64,000 nt of DNA from Bin87 sp965220105 (GTDB lineage Bacteria > Chloroflexota > Dehalococcoidia > Lucifugimonadales > UBA3495), in assembly GCA_965220105.1 (NCBI GenBank), contig OZ244811.1:682001-746000 (forward strand). Direction: 5' to 3'. Position numbers and translations under genes: made by a program. The notes beneath the pieces are model-generated. The model did no database searches and was not told the DNA's origin. It worked only from the letters and a program-made list of their open reading frames with translations. Numbering within the stretch: the stretch's first letter is position 1; every line of letters begins with the position of its first letter. Positions 17,611 through 25,793 of this stretch are shown piece after piece.

Positions 17611-20600
17611 ATGTTTGATACGGCGCTGAGAAAGAAGCGTTTGATCGGCATTCTGTTGTTGGCGGTCATCCTCACCCTGTTCCTGCTATTCAACCGTATC
17701 CCCAAGCTGGACATCGTTGCAGAAGACTTGACCGGGATCAATGCCCCACAGGCCGAGTGCTTCCAAGGCTTTTGCATCAACCGGGATCCCGAAACCGGGT
17801 TCCTGGAACGGTGGTGGGACTTCTCGTTGAGCTACCTCCGGCTGGTGAGCGTGGGGATGACTTTCGCCTTCCTCGCCGCTGGCATTACGGAAGTATTTCT
17901 GTTCCCGAAGAATGACGGCTCGCACTTCAGCGGAGGCAGACTAAAAGGAGTGCTCCGTGGGTTTGCGGTCGGTTCCTCCATGAACCTCTGCTCCGCTTGC
18001 ATTGTCCCCATAGCTTCGGCATTTCGAAAGAAAGGGGCGTCGGTGGAGACGGCAATCGCCATCACCCAAGGGTCTTCCACGCTGAACATACCGGCGTTGG
18101 TGATGGCCGCCCTGGTGTTCGCCCCGATGCTGGCCAGCACCCGGATTGCGGTAAGCATTGTGGGCGTACTGTTGCTAGGCCCGTTGGTGGCCCTGCTCGT
18201 CCGGCGGCAGGTCCATTTAGGAGACATTTTCGGTTACAGCGCCGACGTACCGGTTCCGGAGCAGGCCACCTGGCGGGAAACGGTGACCGCAGGCCTGAAA
18301 AACTGGCTGAAGTCCAGCCTGCATTACCTTTGGCGCCTGGGGCCTGCAATGGTGCTGGCCGGGTTTGCCGGCGGCCTGGTTATCCAGTGGGTAACACCCG
18401 AATTCGTCGCGACCTATCTGGGCGACAGTGTCTCCGGGATCGCCGTCGCCGCTACCCTGGGCATCCTCATCAACGTGCCCTTACTTTTTGAGATCCCCCT
18501 GGTAGCCGTGCTCCTGCTGGTAGGCATGGGCTCGGCGCCGGCGGCGGCGGGCCCGTTTACCTTTTGGGGGCTGGCCCGGGTCATGCCCAAGAAAGCCGTG
18601 GCCGCGTTTGCCGCCGGTACCTGGTCGTTGAGCATGATCGGCGGCGTGGGCCTGCTCTTCATCAGCCCCTTTTTCCTGGGCGATCCCAATTCCCGCATCG
18701 TTTTCCGCTCGGATCGGGACGGTGACTTTGAGGTTTACTCGATGCAGCCCGACGGCTCCGATCTGAGACGGCTCACCAATAACTCCGGCTACGACGACTT
18801 TCCGGTTTGGTCGCCCAACGGAAAAAAGATCGCTTTCGTATCCGCCCGGCACGGTGCGCCGGAGATAAATGTAATGAACGCGGACGGCTCCCGCGTGCGG
18901 CGCCTGACCCGGGACAATGGCCCGGCTAACGCCTTCCCCGCCTGGTCGCCCGACGGCAGCAAGATCGCTTTCTCTTCCGACCGGGACGGCAACCGGGAGA
19001 TATACGTTATGGCTGGCAACGGCGCCAACCAGATCAACTTGACCAACCACCCGGGTTACGATTCGTCTCCTTCCTGGTCGCCCGATGGAACGCGCATCCT
19101 GTTCAATTCCCGGCGTGACGGTAACCTGGAGATTTACGTGATGAACGCGGACGGCTCTGACCAGCTGCGTCTTACCAGGAACGCCACCACCGATGAGTTC
19201 CCCGCCTGGTCGCCGGACGGTTCCAAAATTGCCTTTTCTTCAAGCCGGAGTGGCCGCCGGTCCATCTATATTATGGGAGCGGACGGTTCCGACCCGGTGC
19301 GGCTCACCACCAATGCCTACAAGGACTACTGGCCGTCCTGGTCTCCGGACGGTTCCAGGATTGCCTTTGCGAGCGATAGGTACGGCGATGAAGAAATCAT
19401 GGTGATGAATGCCGACGGGTCCCACCAATCCAACCTCAGCAACAGCCTCGCCGCCGACGCCGGCCCGGCGTGGGGGCCGGGGCGGTCCCCGCCGGCCGAA
19501 TTCGAGGCTCTCCGGATTTTGGCCCTGGACCCTCCGGCTGCCGCGACCGCAGGGGAAAGTCTGGTGACGATCACGGGAGTCGGGCTGTTGGAAGGTAGCC
19601 AGGTGACCATCGGAGGGGAGGAGGCGCTGGTAGTGGATTTTCTGGACTCCCGTACGGTGACCGTTGCGGCGCCGCCCCACCAAGCCGGCGCGGTGGACGT
19701 GGTGGTAACCAATCCCGATGGGCGTTCCAGCGTTTTACCGGCCGGCTTCAGTTACCGCCCGCCTTACTTCACCGATGTGGCCCAAGCCGCCGGCGTCGCC
19801 TTCCAGCACTTCAGGGACCCGGCGGACCGGATTCCCCTGGGCGCCGGCGTTGTCGTTTTTGATTACAACGGCGACGGCCGGCAGGACATTTACGTGGCAT
19901 CTACGGAGGACATTGGCGACATGGTGGAGGGAATCGACGGATCCAACGCGCTGTACCGTAACAACGGCGACGGAACCTTTACCGACGTGGCCAGCGAAGC
20001 CGGGGTCAGCGAACTCTGGGGCAAGACCAATGGCGGCTGCGCCGCCGATTATGATAATGACGCCGACCAGGATCTCTTTGTTACGAATTGGGGCTCCAGC
20101 AAGCTCTTTCGCAACAACGGCGCTGGCGCCTTCGTCGACGTGACCGAGCAGGCCGGATTGGGAGACCCGGATCTCAGCTACCGGTCGATGGGTTGCGCCT
20201 GGGGCGACTATGACCGGGACGGCCTGCTGGACTTCGTGGTGGTCCGCCACATGGAGGAGTCCGACCTGGAAGCATTCGATCTCAGGTTCTATGCCTACGC
20301 GGTAAGACCGCTGAGTCTGTTTCACAACAATGGCGACGGCACCTTTACCGAAGTTACGCACCTTCTGGGAGACACCGTGGCGCCCGGGAAATCCCAGGGC
20401 GAATACGGCAACCTGTGGGGAGCCGGCTTTCAGCCGGGTTGGGTAGATTTCGACAACGACGGCGATTCAGACCTCTACGTGGTGAACGATTTCGGCCGGG
20501 ATATCCAGCCCAACGTCCTGTGGCGCAATGATGGGCCGGCAGACGATGGCGTCTGGCGCTTTGAAGATATCTCCCAGCGCTCCGGTACCAACGCGGCCAT

Positions 20601-21375
20601 GTTCGGTATGGGACTGGCCGTTGGCGACTACGACCTGGACGGCAACTTCGACCTCTACGTCACCGATATTGAAGATAACCTCCTGCTACGGAACAACGGG
20701 GATGGGCTCTCCTTTACCGACGCCACCGCCAGCGCCGGCGTGGGGAAAGGGGAGTTCCAGAGGCGGCAAAGGGTGAGCTGGGGCGCGGTGTTCTTTGACT
20801 ACGACAACGACGGGTGGGAGGACCTTTACGTCGCCAGCGGCTTTCTGGATACCGACCCTTTCCGCAACCACCGGAACCAGCCCAACCTGCTGCTCCGTAA
20901 CACGGGGCAAGCAACCTTCGCCGATGTGTCATCGGTCAGCGGCGCCGACGACCGGGGCGTTGGACGGGGAGTGGCTTATGCCGACTTCGACAATGACGGT
21001 TGCCTCGACCTGTACCTGGCCAACATGGGGTTGCTCGGTGGCCAACCCCAATCCGCAAGGCTGTTCCGCAATAGTTGCGCTTGGAGCGCCAACTGGCTCA
21101 GCATCAAGACGGTGGGAACGGTCAGCAACCGCGACGGTATTGGGGCGAGAATCACCGTGGTCGCCGATGGCCGCTCGCAAATCAGAGAGATTACGGCCGG
21201 CTCCAGCAACAAGAGCCAGAACATGCTGCCGGCCCACTTCGGCCTGGGCGTGGCCGCGCGGGCAGATTCCGTGGAAATCCGGTGGCCCAGTGGAATCGTC
21301 CAAATCCTCCCGGACGTGCCTTCCAATCAACAATTGACGGTCACGGAACCTCCGCAAACCGCTGAAACCCGGTAG
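17611..21375 (+). CDS. Multidomain membrane protein: COG0701-type permease + TolB-like propeller + TIG + FG-GAP/VCBS (CRTAC1) + ASPIC/UnbV
   Basis: A 1254-residue protein in one unbroken frame. Residues 1-357: permease of the YraQ/ArsP (DUF318) type with about eight hydrophobic segments and the signature CSACIVPIASAFRKKGAS. Residues 361-627: six WD40-like TolB blades, each ending in WSPDG or a close variant. Residues 632-712: IPT/TIG Ig-like domain (PDG...). Residues 716-1150: FG-GAP/VCBS repeats with calcium-type loops such as DYNGDGRQD, DFDNDGDSD and DYDNDGWED. Residues 1160-1248: ASPIC/UnbV domain ending in EIRWPSG. The permease family moves small solutes or metalloids; the rest looks extracellular. 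The joining is unusual. Confidence 0.9.
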   Translation: MFDTALRKKRLIGILLLAVILTLFLLFNRIPKLDIVAEDLTGINAPQAECFQGFCINRDPETGFLERWWDFSLSYLRLVSVGMTFAFLAAGITEVFLFPKNDGSHFSGGRLKGVLRGFAVGSSMNLCSACIVPIASAFRKKGASVETAIAITQGSSTLNIPALVMAALVFAPMLASTRIAVSIVGVLLLGPLVALLVRRQVHLGDIFGYSADVPVPEQATWRETVTAGLKNWLKSSLHYLWRLGPAMVLAGFAGGLVIQWVTPEFVATYLGDSVSGIAVAATLGILINVPLLFEIPLVAVLLLVGMGSAPAAAGPFTFWGLARVMPKKAVAAFAAGTWSLSMIGGVGLLFISPFFLGDPNSRIVFRSDRDGDFEVYSMQPDGSDLRRLTNNSGYDDFPVWSPNGKKIAFVSARHGAPEINVMNADGSRVRRLTRDNGPANAFPAWSPDGSKIAFSSDRDGNREIYVMAGNGANQINLTNHPGYDSSPSWSPDGTRILFNSRRDGNLEIYVMNADGSDQLRLTRNATTDEFPAWSPDGSKIAFSSSRSGRRSIYIMGADGSDPVRLTTNAYKDYWPSWSPDGSRIAFASDRYGDEEIMVMNADGSHQSNLSNSLAADAGPAWGPGRSPPAEFEALRILALDPPAAATAGESLVTITGVGLLEGSQVTIGGEEALVVDFLDSRTVTVAAPPHQAGAVDVVVTNPDGRSSVLPAGFSYRPPYFTDVAQAAGVAFQHFRDPADRIPLGAGVVVFDYNGDGRQDIYVASTEDIGDMVEGIDGSNALYRNNGDGTFTDVASEAGVSELWGKTNGGCAADYDNDADQDLFVTNWGSSKLFRNNGAGAFVDVTEQAGLGDPDLSYRSMGCAWGDYDRDGLLDFVVVRHMEESDLEAFDLRFYAYAVRPLSLFHNNGDGTFTEVTHLLGDTVAPGKSQGEYGNLWGAGFQPGWVDFDNDGDSDLYVVNDFGRDIQPNVLWRNDGPADDGVWRFEDISQRSGTNAAMFGMGLAVGDYDLDGNFDLYVTDIEDNLLLRNNGDGLSFTDATASAGVGKGEFQRRQRVSWGAVFFDYDNDGWEDLYVASGFLDTDPFRNHRNQPNLLLRNTGQATFADVSSVSGADDRGVGRGVAYADFDNDGCLDLYLANMGLLGGQPQSARLFRNSCAWSANWLSIKTVGTVSNRDGIGARITVVADGRSQIREITAGSSNKSQNMLPAHFGLGVAARADSVEIRWPSGIVQILPDVPSNQQLTVTEPPQTAETR

Positions 21376-21411
21376 GGGTTTTTAGAATTTCGGGAACACG
21401 TTCCGGCGGAA

Positions 21412-21471
21412 TTAGAAACTATCTCAAAACTGCCTTTGCTCTTGGCGGCGCCCTTAGAAACTGTCTCAAAA
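21412..21471. repeat. Short direct repeat downstream of the fusion gene
   Basis: Two near-identical 18-mers, ttagaaactatctcaaaa (21412-21429) and ttagaaactgtctcaaaa (21454-21471), differ at one base and lie 42 bp apart. They may be the remains of an insertion-sequence end. No ORF is associated. Confidence 0.45.
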
Positions 21472-21599
21472 GTCTGACGCCCTCAAGGCCCCCGATTTAT
21501 TGATGCCGACTTTCGCTGCCAAAATGACATTATCTGACGTATTACCAACCTATTCATGTCAGCAGACGTCCAAATCAATCTGCCCTGCGCAGCATGAAA

Positions 21600-23067
21600 C
21601 TAGTATTACAACGACGGTTGGCATGGTAGGATAATCGGGAAGATAGCGAAGGCATCGGGAGGTGGGGCAGGGTGATGGATGCGGTGGCGTTGGAACGGGT
21701 GTCCGAAGCCTTCCAGGATTTTCACGACTACTTTGCGCCAGACTTTGGTCGTAGGGAGGCCCGGGAGCACAGCCGCCATTATCTACAGGCCTTGCTGGTG
21801 CAATCGGAAGAGCGGCGCAACGCCGCGAATTTGTCGGAAACGGTTCCGGCGTCGCCACGGGCGTTACAGCGGTTTCTCGCCGAGTCGCCTTGGGACGACG
21901 ACGCAGTCATAGACCGGTTGCCGGAGTAGCTGGGTTCGCGATTGGATGACCTGCCGGGGGTGTGGGTGCTGGACGGCAGCGATTTTCCCCAGCAGGGGGT
22001 GAAGTCGGTGGGAGTGGCCAGGCAGTACTGCGGGGCGTTGGGCAAGATCGCCAGCTGCCAGGCTGGGGTGTTTCTGGCGCACGTGGGACCCCAGGGCAGA
22101 GCGCTGGTGGACAAGCGGCTGTAGCTGCCCCAGGAGTGGACTGGGGACGGGGAGCGCTGCGTGGCGGCGGGGGTGCCAGCGCACCGACGGGGGTACCGAA
22201 GCAAGACGGAGTGGGCCTTGGAGATGGTGGAGGAAGCCCAGGCCAGAGGATACCTCAAGGCCCAGTGGGTGGCCGGAGATTCAGCCTTCGGGATGTCTCC
22301 CGCGTTGCGGGAGGGACTGGCGGCAACGGGAATGCTGTACGTCTTGGACGTGCGGCCGGATATGACGGTCTGGCCCTTGGAACCGACCTGGACCGATCCG
22401 CCTTACCAGGGTAACGGGCGTCCCCGCAAACCCAGACCGCGGCGTGAGGAGCGGCAGACCATGGCAGAGCGCAGTCAGGCGTTGCCGGCGGCGGCATGGC
22501 GGGAGATCACGATAGCCCAGGGAAGCCAGGGGCCGCGTGTCTATCGGTTCAGCGCCCAACGGGCGCGGGTGACCAGGAGGCGGCAGCCTGGTGAGGTCCG
22601 GTGGGCGGTTTATCGCCAGAACCGGGACGGCAGCGAGCCCCGCTACTACCTGTCCAACGCACCCCCAGATGCATCTCTGGAGACCTTGGCCGATGTGGGC
22701 GGCTCCCGTTGGCGCATTGAAACCGAGTTCGAGACCGAGCAGAGCGACGTGGGCCTGGACGAATACGAGACCCGCACCTGGGCGGGTTGGCATCACCACA
22801 TCGCCATGTGCCTGCTGGCCGGGGCGTTCCTGTTGACCCTGCAACAGGATTGGGGGGAAAAGATGCCCCTGATCACCAGGCCCCAGGTGTACCGAGTGGT
22901 GCGTGAGCTCCTGCCCAAAGAGCGGTTCGGCCCGGAAGAACTGCTGCGATGGCTGACAGATGTCCAGGAGCGCAACGAACGGGCCAAATGCTCTCACCAG
23001 AAACGCCGCGCTGCCCTCGGCCGTAACACCTCCGGCCTCCCTCCATGAACCGTCGTTGTAATACTAG
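21600..23067. mobile_element. IS701-family insertion sequence with broken transposase (including CTAG duplications)
   Basis: The element runs 21604-23063 (1460 bp). Perfect 16-bp ends: tattacaacgacggtt at 21604-21619 and its complement at 23048-23063. CTAG flanks both sides (21600-21603, 23064-23067). The right CTAG supplies the TAG stop codon of the neighbouring DUF3500 gene. It has no obvious end similarity to the first IS701-family element. Confidence 0.93.
21672..23048 (+). pseudogene. IS701-family transposase interrupted by two in-frame amber codons
   Basis: A single frame runs from GTG 21672 (or ATG 21675) to TGA at 23048 but contains TAG at 21927-21929 and TAG at 22122-22124. The pieces read ...DDAVIDRLPE / LGSRLDDLPG... 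and ...RALVDKRL / LPQEWTGDGERC. Catalytic residues appear intact: VLDGSDFPQQG, VAGDSAFG and RWRIETEFETEQSDVGLDEYE. From memory the family has an aromatic residue where the second amber sits (LYLPEEW). No frameshift is present. Most simply this is a decayed transposase; both stops being amber is noted as a finding. Confidence 0.85.
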
Positions 23068-24056
23068 AGGATGTGATACAGCAACCGATGGTCGCGCAAC
23101 ACATCCTGGGCAAAGTCGTTCTCAACGTCGCGCCACACCGAGTGGATGTGGTTGGCTTCGTTCTGGATGTTGTCGAACTCGACGATGAATTGCCCACCGT
23201 GTATCCGGTAGTAGTGATCTCGCCCTCGGTCCAGAGCGCCGGCCCACACCAGGCGATAGTCGTCCAATCCGGTGTCCCGAATTCTGGCCACCCGGTCCGC
23301 GGCCACGGGCGCGGGTACTCCGTTCACGTACTCCGAGATGAGCGTGAAGAGGATTTCCTGCTGCGTCCCATTCATTTCCCGGCCGGCCAAACCTTCGTCG
23401 TTATGGAGCGCCTGTTTGCTGGAGTTGTACCCCAGAATGTCCCACGGCGCCTTGTCATGGACGATGGCTTTGGCCCGCTGCCCGGCATCCAGGGACGCCA
23501 TCAGCTCGATGGCGGTGTCCTCTCGCTGCGACAGGATACGCAACCCCTCTTTGGACCCCTTACGCACTTCCGCCGGATTGGCGCCCAGGAAAAACGGCGT
23601 CACGGCAATCACCTCGTCGCCCCACACGCTGTAGTGCACCGACAGATGATGACCCTCGGCGCGCCACCCCCAGGGGTCAGAGCCCGCCGGGTCTCCGAAT
23701 ACCGTCCAGTAGTACAGCTCCGGGTCTCGCGGCCAGGTTACATGCCCCGATTCGGCTTCCAGCGGGCCCAGCACCAGTTCGTGCTCGATGATGAGCGTCG
23801 CCTGCCGGTTGGTCTCATCGGTGAGACCCGATGCCAGCAGCGCCATCGCCAGGTTGCGCTGGTTCTGGTCCATGTCCCGGAGCGGGAGCCCGTGGCGATT
23901 CAGCGGCGGGTAATACCAGAATAACCGCTCACCGTCCATGTAGTGGTAGGTAGCTTTGGAACGCTGCTCGCCGTTGAGGCTGGCCAGCCACGCCCGCGCG
24001 GCCTCAACCATGCCGGCGGCGACCGGAGCGTGAGGGTGAGTATGCTGAGCCGTCAT
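23064..24056 (-). CDS. DUF3500 domain-containing protein
   Basis: A 330-residue protein matching DUF3500. Conserved blocks include LASLNGEQRSKATYHYMDGERLFWYYPP, the HDKAPWDILGYNSSKQ segment, and the C-terminal half LVWAGALDRGRDHYYRIHGGQFIVEFDNIQNEANHIHSVWRD (quoted in parts: RDHYYRIHGGQFIVE and DNIQNEANHIHSVW). The function of the family is unknown. No signal peptide is present here. ATG 24056 has AGGAGGT 8 bp upstream. Its TAG stop is part of the CTAG target duplicated by the adjacent IS, so the protein end is unchanged by the insertion. Confidence 0.9.
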   Translation of the reverse strand: MTAQHTHPHAPVAAGMVEAARAWLASLNGEQRSKATYHYMDGERLFWYYPPLNRHGLPLRDMDQNQRNLAMALLASGLTDETNRQATLIIEHELVLGPLEAESGHVTWPRDPELYYWTVFGDPAGSDPWGWRAEGHHLSVHYSVWGDEVIAVTPFFLGANPAEVRKGSKEGLRILSQREDTAIELMASLDAGQRAKAIVHDKAPWDILGYNSSKQALHNDEGLAGREMNGTQQEILFTLISEYVNGVPAPVAADRVARIRDTGLDDYRLVWAGALDRGRDHYYRIHGGQFIVEFDNIQNEANHIHSVWRDVENDFAQDVLRDHRLLYHIL

Positions 24057-24142
24057 CGCAATTGACCTCCTGCTGCGGGGAAATTAAGGGAACGGCGGCA
24101 GTGTATGGGCCCCGCAACGGGAGTGTCAAGAACGCCCGCCGC

Positions 24143-24465
24143 CACCCCTGTCATAGCGAGGCACCCCTGTCATAGCGAGGCACCCCTGTCATAGCGAGGC
24201 ACCCCTGTCATAGCGAGGCACCCCTGTCATTGCGAGGCACCCCTGTCATTGCGAGGCACCCCTGTCATTGCGAGGCACCCCTGTCATTGCGAGGCACCCC
24301 TGTCATTGCGAGGCACCCCTGTCATTGCGAGGCACCCCTGTCATTGCGAGGCACTCCTGTCATTGCGAGGCACCCCTGTCATAGCGAGGCACCCCTGTCA
24401 TTGCGAGGCACCCCTGTCATTGCGAGGCACCCCTGTCATTGCGAGGCGCACCTGTCATTGCGAGG
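24143..24465. repeat. 19-bp tandem repeat, 17 units in register
   Basis: Seventeen head-to-tail copies of a 19-bp unit (cacccctgtcattgcgagg), with no spacers. Units 1-4 and 13 carry catagcg instead of cattgcg, unit 12 has cactcct, and unit 17 begins cgcacct. The array runs straight into agcgcagcgacgtggcaatctcg, the arm of the dispersed palindrome found elsewhere, so it looks like a local expansion of one part of that repeat. Apparent ORFs across it are artefacts of periodicity. Confidence 0.95.
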
Positions 24466-24576
24466 AGCGCAGCGACGTGGCAATCTCGAAGCCGGTACAA
24501 CGACCGTTGCAGTAACGTCGCTCCAGGGGTTCGCTCCCCAGCCGGCCATCACAGCCTCAGGCTTACCGCTGAAGGC

Positions 24577-25401
24577 TTACGGCTGAGTCCCGCCGATTTC
24601 ACCGTCGATGCGGCGCACCTGCTCGGCGTCCCCGGCCGAGAGCCTGTAACATCGTTCCAGGTACAGTTGGGCCAACCTGGCGCCCTCGGGCGTGATATCC
24701 GAGGCGGCCGCGACCAGCGCCGCAATTTTGAACTCGTCGGAGAACTGACGCCCCAGGGCAGTCATCTCATCGGTGATTTCCTCGACCGCCGCGCCGTCGT
24801 TCCCTTCCTGCGCGAACCTCAACCGACCCAACAGACGACCCATTTCCGCCAGCCGATCGCCCTCGCTCATGAAGCTCCACAGCACCTCGTTGACTCCCAT
24901 CCCGTCCGACTCCTCCCGGTCGGTGGACGACGCTCCGGGGATGGCCCGATCCGGATGCGGCGCAGCGGCATCGCCCCGTGCGTCAGACGGCCCGACCGCG
25001 AATGCGGACGTGGCCGACTCGGACCAGGCGTCGGCATAGGCCTGTACCGCGGACGTTACCGCTTCCATCATGCGGGGCAAGTCGTAGGAGAACATGCTGC
25101 CGCCGTACACCAGGTCGTCGTTTCGCACGTTGGCCAAACGCGCCAGCTCGTCGTGCCCGCCTTCCACCAACTCGGACATCGGAGGCATCGCAAAGGCCGG
25201 CAGGTTGGTCAACGGCCCCATCCCGGCCCCGCCCACCTGCGACGCCAGGAACGGCGGCAGGTACTTTGTCAGGTCGGTGGTTATCGGCAGCGTCACGACG
25301 TAGGTCGCGTACACGTTGTTCGGCTCCGTATCCACCCGAAAATACAGCAGAGCGTGCCCCCGGGGCCGACGGGAATCGCCTATTTCAAACTGCAAGTCCA
25401 T
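24577..25401 (-). CDS. Hypothetical protein, not recognised
   Basis: A 274-residue protein with a beta-rich N-terminus (LQFEIGDSRRPRGHALLYF, ATYVVTLPI), a middle with LPAFAMPPMSELVEGGHDELARLANVRNDDLVYGG (quoted in parts), a low-complexity linker, and an acidic helical C-terminus (EEITDEMTALGRQFSDEFK, LAQLYLERCYRL). No signal peptide or transmembrane segment. I do not recognise the family; it is probably lineage-specific. It is on the minus strand between the tandem-repeat array and comM and has no close co-directional partner. The start ATG 25401 has only a weak ribosome-binding site. Confidence 0.7.
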   Translation of the reverse strand: MDLQFEIGDSRRPRGHALLYFRVDTEPNNVYATYVVTLPITTDLTKYLPPFLASQVGGAGMGPLTNLPAFAMPPMSELVEGGHDELARLANVRNDDLVYGGSMFSYDLPRMMEAVTSAVQAYADAWSESATSAFAVGPSDARGDAAAPHPDRAIPGASSTDREESDGMGVNEVLWSFMSEGDRLAEMGRLLGRLRFAQEGNDGAAVEEITDEMTALGRQFSDEFKIAALVAAASDITPEGARLAQLYLERCYRLSAGDAEQVRRIDGEIGGTQP

Positions 25402-25534
25402 ATATCAAACGTTCCCGACCAAGTGCTTCGTGTGGTTTGGCTCAAGTATAAGTTAGCGCATCTCCGCTGGCAAAGGTAAAGTCCCAAGGGTCCAGCGACT
25501 TTCAACGGCTGCTTAATATCTGGCGCGCACCATC

Positions 25535-25570
25535 TGTCATTGCGAGGAGCGCAGCGCCGTGGCAATCCCG
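25535..25570. repeat. Dispersed palindromic repeat, half copy
   Basis: A single arm: gtcattgcgaggagcgcagcgccgtggcaatccc. The second arm is absent. It lies in the 392-bp gap before comM, where no other feature was seen. Confidence 0.7.
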
Positions 25571-25793
25571 TTCCGCAGTCGTCCACCCTGGATGCCATGC
25601 TGGACGGGCTCTTGGCTGGACCATCGAACCTCCTGACTCCCGACCTGGCATCAGACGGATGACGCATCCAGCACCGGAATTACCCAATTACGATTTTGGT
25701 GACAGGCAGATACTTGCGTACACATGTTCGGTTTTGTTACGTTGTCCACGATTTATTGCAGCGATGGATTCGCGTCGCCACGGAGGGATGAGG

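Noticed and set aside
21672..23048. Amber suppression or pyrrolysine use
   Set aside because: Only one decayed transposase carries in-frame TAGs here, and many other genes end in TAG normally, so a reassigned amber codon is not supported.
24143..24586. CRISPR array or a repetitive protein across the tandem units
   Set aside because: The 19-bp units are directly adjacent with no spacers, so this is not a CRISPR. The three frames across it translate into periodic strings because of the repeat, with no ribosome-binding site or known domain.
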